Of a DNA stretch of 64,000 nucleotides, positions 26,979 through 34,921 are shown piece after piece. Location of the stretch: contig JAUWYY010000007.1 in the NCBI GenBank assembly GCA_030615605.1, positions 1 to 64,000 on the forward strand. The letters are read 5' to 3'. A model generated the notes under the pieces. The model was given only the letters and a program-made list of their open reading frames with translations, made no database searches and was not told the DNA's origin. The first letter of the stretch is position 1. The number at the start of each line of letters is the position of its first letter. Position numbers and translations under genes: made by a program. Source of the DNA: a bacterium (lineage in GTDB: Bacteria > Armatimonadota > Zipacnadia > Zipacnadales > Zipacnadaceae).

Positions 26979-27092
26979 CTACAAGGGCTCCGACAGACCC
27001 AGACGCCTCACGACCATGAAATGACCTATCAGCAGCACAAAGATAATCATCAAGGCCGCGCCCCACGCATGCATCTGCCTGATCAGCCACCC
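26979..27092 (-). pseudogene. Cytochrome b C-terminal remnant cut by an insertion sequence
   Basis: Minus-strand frame of 37 codons. It begins GWLIRQMHAWGA, the start of helix B in b/b6 cytochromes, and then passes straight to LIGHFMVVRRLGLSEPL, the end of the b6-type N-terminal subunit, and a TAG. The central haem-binding helices are missing, so the piece has both an internal deletion and loss of everything upstream, where IS3 sequence takes over at about 27086-27092. The parent gene was probably a menaquinol-cytochrome c reductase b subunit that headed the cytochrome operon. Confidence 0.55.
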
Positions 27093-27505
27093 CAGAGATT
27101 TGCAATAGCGACCAGGGCAGCCAGTTCACCAGCCCCCAGTGGGTCGGCCTGCTCCAAGAGGCCGGGGTAAGCATCAGCATGAACGGCAAGGGGCGGGCGA
27201 CGGACAACATCTTCATCGAGCGGCTGTGGCGGACGGTCAAGTACGAGGAAGTCTATCTGCACGATTATGGCAGCCCGCGGGAGGCGCGGCAGGGATTGTC
27301 GAGGTACTTTGACTTCTATAATCAGCGGCGGGTGCACCAGGCCTTGGATTACCGCACGCCCGGGGAGGTCTATTCGGGAGCCAGTCGGGCCGCCCCCTCG
27401 GGGGGCGGCAGTGGGCACAGCAACCAGCCCTCTCCGGCCCTGCCGAGGCTACCACAATGCACCTTAACAACAGCCCTTTGCCTGTCTTGACAATGGGGTC
27501 CACCT
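27086..27505 (+). pseudogene. 3' fragment of an IS3-family transposase (OrfB) with right terminal repeat
   Basis: The frame opens with PEICNSDQGSQFTS, the second-aspartate region of IS3 OrfB, and continues with DNIFIERLWRTVKYEEVYL (the catalytic Glu) and YRTPGEVY, closing at 27490. The first ~60% of OrfB, OrfA and the left end are gone. The terminal sequence TGGGGTCCACCT (27494-27505) resembles the inverted complement of the other IS3 element's left end. The left boundary falls inside the cytochrome b remnant. Confidence 0.75.
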
Positions 27506-27506
27506 A

Positions 27507-27899
27507 GAACCATTTGCAGGCCAGATTCAGATTGACCTGTTCTTCAATCTCGCGGTCAGATAGATCATAGAGAAACTGCAAGAACACAACTCGATACAAT
27601 ACCAACGGGTCCCAGGAAGGGCGCCCGTTATCGGGGCAGTAGCAATCACTGACTAAGTCTGAGACGAAGCTAAGATCCACTGCTGCTGTCAGTTTACGCA
27701 GGAGATGGTCAGTGGGAATCAGTTCGTCGTAGATCATGCCGAAGAAGCTGCTTTGAGCGCTGTGTTGGCCTTGCATAGTCGCTATCACTATCCCCAAAAA
27801 CTGTGCTTACACCACTAATTTCCATTCTAGCACACTGCCCCCCTTGATCGCAAGCCCCCTCCCAGCTATAATAAAAAGGTGGCTTTTTCAACAGTCTCA
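27507..27899 (-). mobile_element. IS1182-like remnant truncated by the IS3 fragment
   Basis: The minus-strand frame from ATG 27776 encodes FFGMIYDELIPTDHLLRK...DLSDREIEEQVNLNLACKW, the N-terminal ~90 residues of IS1182/IS5-type transposases (DUF772 region). It ends abruptly at the IS3 terminal repeat. Upstream, the minus strand reads GACTGTTGAAAAAGCC near 27899, a common end of this IS class. The rest of the transposase is not found on the other side, so the element is a dead, nested remnant. Confidence 0.65.
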
Positions 27900-27935
27900 A
27901 TATGGGAACCTATGGGAGGTACAGGAGAGCTGTAA

Positions 27936-28415
27936 ATGAAAGTATCATGCATCAGGTATGTACGATACACACCACCTCATTACGGCAAATGCGAGATATT
28001 AGTACCATGTAGTCATCCTTCGCCTGAATGGATTACTTTCCGTCTTCCCGATTGTCAGCAACAGTGCTTTCTCTGGCAGCCATGGTCTGTCTTGCTGCGG
28101 CGCCGTTATGGGTCAGGAGAGTCGTGGTATGAGCCGGATCTGCCGTGGCGGGCCGATGTGGTATTGGTGTCGCCGTTGGGTCAGAACACATTGATAGTGA
28201 AGGACATCTTCATTGATGTGAACATGAGCCAGAACGGCAGGCGGTACAAAGTCATGGACATTGATGAGCTACTAGATGCCACAAGTCGCGGGAAAGTGAA
28301 TCGTAGCGAGTGTATGGAAGCGCTGCGGATTCTCCAACGTTGGCTCGATATGTTGCACGGTTTTCGTACTGCCAAGGATTTCCCGCCGAGAGGCTTGCCC
28401 GCCGCCGATGAATGA
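27936..28415 (+). CDS. DUF402-like protein
   Basis: 159 residues. The segment WRADVVLVSPLGQNTLIVKDIFIDV followed by RRYKVMDIDELLDATSRGKVN matches the beta-barrel and acidic helix of DUF402 proteins (nucleoside-phosphatase-like fold in characterised members). ATG 27936 has AGGAG upstream. It stands alone between IS remnants, so it is probably cargo or a survivor of local rearrangement. Assignment is moderate because the N-terminal half is diverged. Confidence 0.55.
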   Translation: MKVSCIRYVRYTPPHYGKCEILVPCSHPSPEWITFRLPDCQQQCFLWQPWSVLLRRRYGSGESWYEPDLPWRADVVLVSPLGQNTLIVKDIFIDVNMSQNGRRYKVMDIDELLDATSRGKVNRSECMEALRILQRWLDMLHGFRTAKDFPPRGLPAADE

Positions 28416-28512
28416 TCATGGACAGCTGTACTGAGGTTTAGGTGGACCCCGAAAACGAGTCCAGGTTTAGTGTCAGTATTTGAGGAATCTGGACTCAATG
28501 GAAAGTAAGCGG

Positions 28513-28791
28513 ATGAGCCAGAAAAGACACACGCCGGAGCAGATCATCAACAAGTTGCGGCACGCGGAAGTGGAGCTAGCTAAGGGAGCTACGGTGGCAC
28601 AGGCTTGCAGGAAGATCGGGGTAACGGATCATACTTACTACCGGTGGCGTGCGGAGTACGGAGGGATGCGGGTAGACCAGGCCAAGCGGCTGAAGCAGCT
28701 GGAGAAAGAGAACAGTCAGCTGAAGAAGCTAGTGGCCGAGTAGGCGCTGGACAATGCCATTCTGAAGGAGGCGGCTGCGGGAAACTACTGA
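28513..28791 (+). pseudogene. IS3 OrfA with an amber codon
   Basis: Begins SQKRHTPEQIINKLR and contains the helix-turn-helix GVTDHTYYRWR and the leucine-zipper part. A TAG at 28741-28743 sits where relatives have a Gln codon (CAG); the frame continues for 15 more recognisable residues (ALDNAILKEAAAGNY) before its natural TGA at 28789-28791. A single C-to-T change would explain it. Confidence 0.7.
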
Positions 28792-29640
28792 GCCCGGCTC
28801 GGCGCCGGGCAGCGGTAGCGCAGGTCAGGGCAGCGCTGGGCCCGGAGGTAGTCTCGGAGCGCCGAGCTTGTAGGGTGTTGGGTCAACCCCGCTCAACGCA
28901 GCGATGCCAACCAGTGGTGCCTGACGAAGAGAGACTATTGGTGGGTCGGATGGTAGAGTTGGCCACACAATATGGCCGGTATGGATATCGGCGCATCACT
29001 GCCTTATTGCGGGCTGAAGGCTGGCCGGTAAATCACAAGCGCATTGCGCGGCTGTGGCGCCAGGAGGGTCTCAAAGTGCCCGAACAACAGCCCCGACGGG
29101 CGGCGCTTATGGCTAAATGATGGTTCCTATGTGCGGCTGCGTCCGGCTTACACAGACCATGTGTGGAGCTATGACTTTATGCACGCTCGCACCCATGATG
29201 GCCGAGCGTTTCGTCTGCTGACGATCATCGATGAATACAGCCGGGAATGCCTAGCCATCGTGGTAGCCCGACGACTGAGCAGTGAAGACGTGTTAGACCA
29301 ACTGACACAGCTGTTAATACAGCGGCGTCTTCCCGACTACATTCGTTCGGATAACGGTTCGGAGTTTACTTCTAAGACGGTGCGCAAGTGGCTGGACAGT
29401 CTTGGTGCAAAGACACTATACATCGAGCCGGGCAGTCCCTGGGAGAATGGATATCTGGAGTCGTTCAATGGCAAGCTGCGGGACGAGCTTTTGAATATGG
29501 AGATTTTCGACACATTGCTGGAGGTGCAGGTATTAACGCAACGATGGCGAAGGCATCATAATACAGTGAGGCCCCACAGCGCGCTCAACTATCGACCACC
29601 GGCCCCGGAGGCGGTCCAGCCATGGGCTGCCCAGGCCTAA
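28785..29640 (+). pseudogene. IS3 OrfB transposase with a frameshift
   Basis: The first part (SPARRRAAVAQVR, then RRACRVLGQPRSTQR) runs in one frame to a TGA at 29118-29120. The rest (RLWLNDGS, WSYDFMHART, YIRSDNGSEFTS, WENGYLESFNGKLRDEL) is in another. Removing one G in the GGG run near 29100 restores a continuous protein through the D, D and E catalytic residues. The element therefore cannot make transposase without ribosomal slippage. Confidence 0.75.
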
Positions 29641-29678
29641 AGTACGAGATAACAACTGGTACCACAAATGGGGGCAGA

Positions 29679-30881
29679 TCAGTCTCCAGCCACGCATGCC
29701 CGACCCGCCGTGCTTTGTATTTCAGCGTCGGTGAGATAGCAGGCAGGGTCTTCAGCCCATAGGTCGCCTGTGACCGCACGGGCACGAATCCGGCAGCCGC
29801 CACAGATATCGTTGTAACCACAGTCGCTGCAACGTCCTGTCAGGTGCGATTGCTTGTCGCGTAAAGCGGCGAGCAAAGGATTTGTGCTGTCAAGCCATAT
29901 TTCGCTGAAGGGCCGTACTGTAACATTGCCCAAATCTGCATCCGTCCAAAACTGGCAGGGGTGAACGTTCCCCTCGGGGTCAACGTTGGCGATCTTAACC
30001 CCCGCAGAACAACCACCAGCCATTCTCAGCAGCCTGTAAACTTCCTCGGCGCGCTCGGGCTGGTGCTCCTGCACGTATTGATAGAGCACAACGCCGTCAG
30101 CGTGGTTGTCAACTGTGAGTATCTCCAGTTCAATTCCCTCACGGTCGTATTGAATCACCCTGTCAATGATCAGTTCAAACACCTCGCGCCGCTGCTCGTG
30201 GCTCAGGTCAATATCGCTGCCGTGCGCAGCCCGCCCAGCGTAGACCAGGTGATACATGCAGAAGCGGGGCACGCCAAGCGTGCAGACATAATCCAGCAAA
30301 GGCCCCAGGTCCTGGTAGTTGTCAGCATTGACGGTGAAGCGCACACCGGTCTGCAGTCCCTCGGCCTGGGCGTTCTTAAGGCCCTGTACAGCCCGATCGA
30401 AAGCGCCGTATTCGCCGCGGAAGTCATCATGAATTGGACCGATACCATCAAGGCTCACACCCACGTATCGGATGCCTGCTCGCCGCAGCTCGCCGGCCAC
30501 TGACGCTGTTATCAGAGTGCCATTGGTTGACAGGACAGGGCGGATGTTGCTCTCAGCCGCACAACGAGCCAATTCAAAGATGTCGTCTCGCACCAGGGGC
30601 TCACCGCCGGAAAGCAGCAGCACCGGCACGTTCATGTTGCCCAGGTCGGCAATGAAAGCCCGCGCCTCACTGGTAGTAAGCTCGCCCCCTGCTTCCGGCT
30701 GGGCATCGAGATAACAGTGCTTGCACGTTAGGTTGCAGCGCCGCGTGACGTTCCACACCACGATAGGGCGCAGATCCGTAGTGAACTGCAACAGATGCGG
30801 CGGTGTTGAGCCGCTTCGCTCATGGCGCAGCGTCTCTGACACTGTCACGCGTTGGCATAGCAACTTAGTACAGCCTATCAC
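29679..30881 (-). CDS. ahbC: AhbC: 12,18-didecarboxysiroheme deacetylase (Fe-coproporphyrin III synthase), radical SAM
   Basis: 400 residues. The N-terminus starts IGCTKLLCQ and reaches PPHLLQF, as AhbC proteins do, then the radical-SAM site C49-x3-C53-x2-C56 (RRCNLTCKHC), GGEP, and a C-terminal cysteine set (CSDCGYNDICGGCR) for a second cluster. It removes the two acetate side chains of didecarboxysiroheme to give Fe-coproporphyrin III in the cytoplasm. The GTG start overlaps the cobA-hemD stop as GTGA. It resembles AhbD at 36564, but the longer N-terminus and context separate the two. Confidence 0.86.
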   Translation of the reverse strand: MIGCTKLLCQRVTVSETLRHERSGSTPPHLLQFTTDLRPIVVWNVTRRCNLTCKHCYLDAQPEAGGELTTSEARAFIADLGNMNVPVLLLSGGEPLVRDDIFELARCAAESNIRPVLSTNGTLITASVAGELRRAGIRYVGVSLDGIGPIHDDFRGEYGAFDRAVQGLKNAQAEGLQTGVRFTVNADNYQDLGPLLDYVCTLGVPRFCMYHLVYAGRAAHGSDIDLSHEQRREVFELIIDRVIQYDREGIELEILTVDNHADGVVLYQYVQEHQPERAEEVYRLLRMAGGCSAGVKIANVDPEGNVHPCQFWTDADLGNVTVRPFSEIWLDSTNPLLAALRDKQSHLTGRCSDCGYNDICGGCRIRARAVTGDLWAEDPACYLTDAEIQSTAGRACVAGD

Positions 30882-32464
30882 GCAGGTCCACGTCCCGTTT
30901 GTATAGCAGTCGAGTCAAAAACACGAATCAAGGCATCAACGAGGCCCGAAGCCGTGGAGTTCTCTGCGACAGTCGCGACGGTCAGACCGAAATCTCTGGC
31001 AGTTGCGGCGGTTACTGGCCCAATGCAGGCTACGACCATATCTCCAAGCAGTGTGGGAACATCACAACCGTTCGCCGCGGCCATGAAACCGCTCACACAT
31101 GAGGAACTCGTAAAGGTTATTGCATCCAGGCTTCCGGACTGCAACAGGCTACGAACGTCATTCGCCTGCTCCAGCTCGGGGATCGTCTGGTAGGCTGGCA
31201 CGACACTGACTTTGGCGCCTGCCTCTGCCAGGTGGATGGCCAGGCCATCGGGTGCTTGGGCCGAGCGGGGAATCAGGATTGATTTGTCAGTTACTCCTCG
31301 GCTCACCAGTTCCTGGGCCAACGCCTCAGTAGTGAAGGTCGCGGGGACCAGGTCAACCCTCAGAGCCAACTGGCGCAAGGCGGCCTCCGTTGCTGAGCCA
31401 ACTGCCGCGATCCTGGGCCCCGCCAGTGCACGAATGTCCAATCCCAACTCCTGCAGACGTCTGGCGACCGCCCCGACTCCGTTCGCACTGGTGAAAACAA
31501 GCCAGTCATAATCACCTGCACCACGCAGTGCGTGGTCCAGTTCATCGAAATCACCAGGCGGCACGATTCGCACAGTGGGAATCTCAACAGGGTCCGCACC
31601 CAACTCACGCAACCGTTCGCAAACCTGTCGCGATTGCGCCAAGGGGCGGGTCACGAGTATTCGCTTGCCAAGTAACGGCAGCTTCTCGAACCAGGCCAGG
31701 CTTTCTCCCAGTTCGGCCACCTGGCCGACCACGATCACGGCTGGAGCCGAGATGTTGGCGAGTTCGGCAGCCTCCGCAGCGGTGGCCAGTTCGGAGGAGA
31801 CCGTGCGCTGGTCGGCAGTCGTGCCCTGCTCGATGAAACTGACCGGCGTCTGCGGCGATAGCCCTGCCGCCAGTAAGCGTTCGGCGATTTCGGGAAAGTT
31901 CTTGACCCCCATCAATATGACGATAGTATCAACGCTCTTGGCCAGTTGCTCCCAGTCCACAGAAGCAGGCTCTTTCCCCACGGCTTCGTGCCCGGTCACA
32001 AACGCAACTGAGGAGGCAACTCCGCGGTGGGTGACGGGGATGCCGGCATAAGCGGGGGCGGCAATGGCCGAGGGAACCCCGGGCACAATCTCGAAGGGTA
32101 TATCGTGCGCCAACAAGTGCAATGCCTCCTCTCCGCCACGACCGAAGAGGAAGGGGTCGCCTCCTTTCAAGCGCACAACCGTGTTGCCCGCCTTGGCCCT
32201 CTCAACCATAAGCTTGTTTGTCTCTTCCTGGGACAGTGTATGCGCCCCAGGCAGCTTGCCCACGTCAATGACCTGGGCAGTCTCCGGAATGTATGCCAGT
32301 AATTCATCAGGTACCAGTCGGTCGCACAGGACGACGTCGGCCTGTTCCAGGCATTCACGCCCTCGCACGGTAATGAGCCGCGGATCACCCGGTCCGGCTC
32401 CCACCAGGTAAACCCGTCCCCGGGATGGCAATTGCTGTTGTTCTGAAGCACTATCAACTGTCAT
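30878..32464 (-). CDS. cobA-hemD: Uroporphyrinogen III C-methyltransferase / uroporphyrinogen III synthase fusion
   Basis: 528 residues. Residues ~15-255 are a tetrapyrrole methylase with VYLVGAGPGDPRLITVRG and KGGDPFLFGRGGEE. Residues ~265-515 are a HemD domain (KRILVTRPLAQSRQ, WLVFTSANGVGAV, ITFTSSSCVSGF). Together they cyclise hydroxymethylbilane and then methylate C2 and C7 to precorrin-2, channelling all uroporphyrinogen III toward siroheme. A fusion like this fits an organism whose haem also comes from siroheme. It overlaps the hemA end by 11 bases. Confidence 0.92.
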   Translation of the reverse strand: MTVDSASEQQQLPSRGRVYLVGAGPGDPRLITVRGRECLEQADVVLCDRLVPDELLAYIPETAQVIDVGKLPGAHTLSQEETNKLMVERAKAGNTVVRLKGGDPFLFGRGGEEALHLLAHDIPFEIVPGVPSAIAAPAYAGIPVTHRGVASSVAFVTGHEAVGKEPASVDWEQLAKSVDTIVILMGVKNFPEIAERLLAAGLSPQTPVSFIEQGTTADQRTVSSELATAAEAAELANISAPAVIVVGQVAELGESLAWFEKLPLLGKRILVTRPLAQSRQVCERLRELGADPVEIPTVRIVPPGDFDELDHALRGAGDYDWLVFTSANGVGAVARRLQELGLDIRALAGPRIAAVGSATEAALRQLALRVDLVPATFTTEALAQELVSRGVTDKSILIPRSAQAPDGLAIHLAEAGAKVSVVPAYQTIPELEQANDVRSLLQSGSLDAITFTSSSCVSGFMAAANGCDVPTLLGDMVVACIGPVTAATARDFGLTVATVAENSTASGLVDALIRVFDSTAIQTGRGPA

Positions 32465-33809
32465 GGTGTAGTTTGTCCGTCAGATCAAATAGCTTCCTGA
32501 TGGTATCAATGCGTTGCTCTGCGTCCTCTGAGCACGCCGATTCCGTCAACCCCCTAAGGGGCGCATCCAGAAGGCGCCGCACTAGCAATTTGGTGTATTT
32601 ATCGATGATTTGCCCGTGGTGGTTCTCTGAGTTCTCGAGCTCAGCCGCCAGCCGTTGCGCCACTGCGGTTCTCGTCTCTTCCATGCATCGCCGTAATTCG
32701 ATGATCGTGGGAACTGCCTTGCGAGCTAGTAGCCATTTGCCGAACTCCGCCGCCTCCTCATCCACTATTCCGGCTGCCTTGCACACCTCATCCTGACGAG
32801 CCTGGGCATTCTGGGTCGCGGTCTGTTCGAGGCCATCAACGTCGATTAGATGTACGTTGGCAATGCTACCGACAGAAGATTCCACATTCCGGGGCACCGC
32901 CAGGTCCAGTACTAACAGGGGTCGGCGTTGGCGTCGTTCCATAACATCCGTGAACATGGCAGAGGTGACGACGGGTTCCGGGGAAGCCAGGCAACTGATT
33001 ACGATGTCAGCCTCGTGCAAGCGGTGCCCAAAGATGTCTAGTCCCAGCACCTCGCCACCGGCCAGTGCAGCGAGCCGCTCCGCGTGCTCACGCGTACGGT
33101 TGGCCACCAGTACCCGGCGTGCCCCCTTGCTGACCAGATGATGCAGGGTTAATTCAGCGGTCTCACCAGCGCCCAGCACCATGACCGTTAGCTTGCTCAA
33201 GTCACCAAATATACGCTTGGCTGCTGAGACTGCGATGGAAGCGACCGACAGACCACCTTCGTCAATACCCGTCTGCGAGCGGGCTCGCTTACTGGCGGCC
33301 AACGCCTGATCCGCCAGCCGGTGGAGTACCGTTCCTACCACTCCTTCTGCCCTCGCGAGTTCCGCGGCCTGTTTGACCTGGTGAACGATCTCGAATTCCC
33401 CCACGACCATCGAATCGAGACCGCTGGCAACCGCGAACAGATGCCGGGCCACGTCCTCACCGGTGTATGTGTAAAGGTGATCCTCAATCTCCTCTGTCGT
33501 GGCGTGACTATTGCTGGCCAGGAGCTGCAATAGAAGTGGTTCCCACTCATCGGGCGTGTTCACGACGGCATACAAGTCGGTGCGATTACAGGTAGATAGC
33601 AGTATCGCTTCCTCAACATGAGGGCAGCTTATCACCTGCCTCAACACACGGGGCACCGTCTGCGGGCTGAACGCCAGTTTCTCCCGCAGGTTTATCGATG
33701 CGGTCCGGTAGTTTAGACCGAGCATGACCAGCCCGGAGTGGCCGCCGCCATCGGTGGCAGAAGCCGAGCTATCCAGCTTTTCGCTGGTTTGGTCCCATTG
33801 TGATTGCAT
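32454..33809 (-). CDS. hemA: Glutamyl-tRNA reductase
   Basis: About 451 residues. The catalytic cysteine is in LLSTCNRTDLYAV, the GLDSMVVGEFEIVHQVK signature follows, then the NADPH Rossmann part (VMVLGAGETAELTLHHL) and the C-terminal dimerisation helices. It makes glutamate-1-semialdehyde from charged tRNA, the committed step. ATG 33809 has GGAG upstream; an N-terminal extension to 33899 lacks a site and conservation. A promoter 320 bases upstream implies a long leader. Confidence 0.92.
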   Translation of the reverse strand: MQSQWDQTSEKLDSSASATDGGGHSGLVMLGLNYRTASINLREKLAFSPQTVPRVLRQVISCPHVEEAILLSTCNRTDLYAVVNTPDEWEPLLLQLLASNSHATTEEIEDHLYTYTGEDVARHLFAVASGLDSMVVGEFEIVHQVKQAAELARAEGVVGTVLHRLADQALAASKRARSQTGIDEGGLSVASIAVSAAKRIFGDLSKLTVMVLGAGETAELTLHHLVSKGARRVLVANRTREHAERLAALAGGEVLGLDIFGHRLHEADIVISCLASPEPVVTSAMFTDVMERRQRRPLLVLDLAVPRNVESSVGSIANVHLIDVDGLEQTATQNAQARQDEVCKAAGIVDEEAAEFGKWLLARKAVPTIIELRRCMEETRTAVAQRLAAELENSENHHGQIIDKYTKLLVRRLLDAPLRGLTESACSEDAEQRIDTIRKLFDLTDKLHHDS

Positions 33810-34322
33810 CAACACCACTCCATGGGTATATGATCGAAGTTGGTCGTGGCTATGCTCCGTGTTGAACAATGAAGGGCGCAACAAAAGAAATCGACGCAAA
33901 TTTTTTTTGGGCTTGTCAAGCTCGTGTTAATTGTACTCAACCCCGTGCTCTGCCGCCTACTATTACGCACAGTGTGTTCCCGCATGCGGTGATACTGTCC
34001 GCTGCAAGAAGTGTTCCGAGCCTATCGTAGGGGTCACTGCATATTAGTTAGTACGTATGAGTTCAACGTTTATTACTGATATTACGAGGATACACTCAGT
34101 GTCTATCACGTAGTGATTGCCTCTTAACAATGCCTACGATAACATAAAGGCCAGTACTTGTCAACACCCCCCTTTTCAGCCTTTTCTTATTGTTGGGCGA
34201 CTTACGCACTGATAGACACAGTCCAGTTGGGTTTTGTTCACTGAGGTAGCCTTTTCCCGAGCACACACTGAGCAGCGGTGCTACCTTCGCGTCACTTGCT
34301 CGTCACAATATAGCCTGGTACA
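33810..34322 (-). promoter_or_regulatory. hemA leader and promoter region
   Basis: 513 AT-richer bases without a gene. A minus-strand promoter is visible: -35 TTGACA (34159-34164), 17-base spacer, extended -10 TGT-TATCGT (hexamer 34136-34141), so transcription would start near 34129. That leaves about 320 bases of untranslated leader. I saw short hairpins (for example GCTTG/CAAGC around 33911-33921) but no known riboswitch class. Confidence 0.5.
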
Positions 34323-34742
34323 CTACTCTTCGCTCGCTGTGCACCCCTCGCCATCCAGGAGTGCGTGAAAGAACGTGCATTCCCCACAGAACGCCATCTT
34401 GTCTGGCCAACTGTGTAGATGCCTGCCCTGGCAGATGTTCCCGGTCATAAACCAGCAAAGATGGCCCTGTCGCCCGCGATAGGCCAGGCACCGTTCGCGC
34501 GTAGCCTGAGGACAATCTTTAGCCTCCCAGCACATCCGCGCCCCGAAATTGTCGTCCTGACGCCAGGCGATCAGTGCCAGTAGGATTGATTTCTGCAGTG
34601 CTGAACTGGGCTTCCGCCAGCCTTGTTCCCAACTCTGCACGGCTCGCGTAGAGACACCAAGCAAATCGGCAAACCCAGCCTGACTCAGCCCTAGCTCCTC
34701 CCGCACGACTCCTGGCTCCAACAGGTATTCTGACTTGTCCAC
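34323..34742 (-). CDS. Helix-turn-helix regulator with a C-terminal two-CW-like cysteine-rich domain
   Basis: About 139 residues. Residues ~15-58 are an XRE-type helix-turn-helix (LGLSQAGFADLLGVSTRAVQSWEQG). Residues ~70-125 are cysteine-rich with two Cys-Trp pairs (MCWEAKDC and LCWFMTGNICQG) and a closing FCGECTFF, reminiscent of two-CW domains; the eight cysteines probably bind metal or a cluster. It lies exactly between the two haem gene arms and is divergent from the plus arm. GTG 34742 has GGAGGA seven bases upstream and is preferred to GTG 34769. Likely a haem, iron or redox-responsive regulator; the ligand is unknown. Confidence 0.75.
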   Translation of the reverse strand: MDKSEYLLEPGVVREELGLSQAGFADLLGVSTRAVQSWEQGWRKPSSALQKSILLALIAWRQDDNFGARMCWEAKDCPQATRERCLAYRGRQGHLCWFMTGNICQGRHLHSWPDKMAFCGECTFFHALLDGEGCTASEE

Positions 34743-34778
34743 GGCACCGTCCTCCAGTATTGGTTGCACATCACCAAG

Positions 34779-34812
34779 TGTTATGATAACATCCTGTACT
34801 AACAGTAGTCAA
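34779..34812 (-). promoter_or_regulatory. Promoter of the HTH regulator with operator palindrome on its -10
   Basis: Minus strand: -35 TTGACT (34807-34812), 18-base spacer, extended -10 TGT-TATCAT (hexamer 34783-34788). The perfect palindrome TGTTATGATAACA (34779-34791) covers the -10, the classic position for autorepression. The expected start site lies only about 34 bases before the GTG at 34742. Confidence 0.55.
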
Positions 34813-34847
34813 GGCTCCATTTCCGCCACCGGAGCCTTGGATTTTTT
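34810..34847 (+). terminator. Rho-independent terminator-like hairpin before the siroheme/haem operon
   Basis: Nine-base-pair stem CAAGGCTCC (34810-34818) and GGAGCCTTG (34831-34839), a 12-base loop, then ATTTTTT (34841-34847) on the plus strand. No plus-strand gene ends upstream, so it would stop antisense or leader transcripts that begin before 34810. It overlaps the -35 and spacer of the downstream promoter. Confidence 0.5.
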
Positions 34848-34865
34848 CTCTCCGAGTGTTATGCT
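34837..34865 (+). promoter_or_regulatory. Predicted promoter of the sirC-hemB-ahbDAB-hemLC operon
   Basis: -35 TTGGAT (34837-34842), 17-base spacer, extended -10 TGT-TATGCT (hexamer 34860-34865). The start would be near 34872, about 50 bases before the first ATG. The octamer-plus AGTGTTATG recurs at 34777-34785 in the regulator's own promoter, but part of that identity is just the extended -10. Confidence 0.5.
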
Positions 34866-34921
34866 ATTTAGGAGCACGCTTGGAGTAGAGTCATTGCAAG
34901 CCAAGTGCCCGGTGTCTGATT

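Larger units (their letters stand above)
28440..29686 (+). mobile_element. IS3-family element, inactivated
   Basis: Near full-length element: the left end (TGGACCCCGAAAACGAG, from about 28443) and right end (ACAAATGGGGGCAGATCA) form an imperfect terminal inverted repeat. Both reading frames are damaged (see the two pseudogenes inside). The right end lies on or beyond the 3' end of ahbC, so the element sits immediately against the haem locus. Exact borders are approximate. Confidence 0.75.

Noticed and set aside
34777-34863. AGTGTTATG at two haem promoters as a proven shared operator
   Set aside because: Most of the identity is the extended -10 (TGT-TAT), so only the full palindrome at 34779-34791 is kept as an operator candidate.
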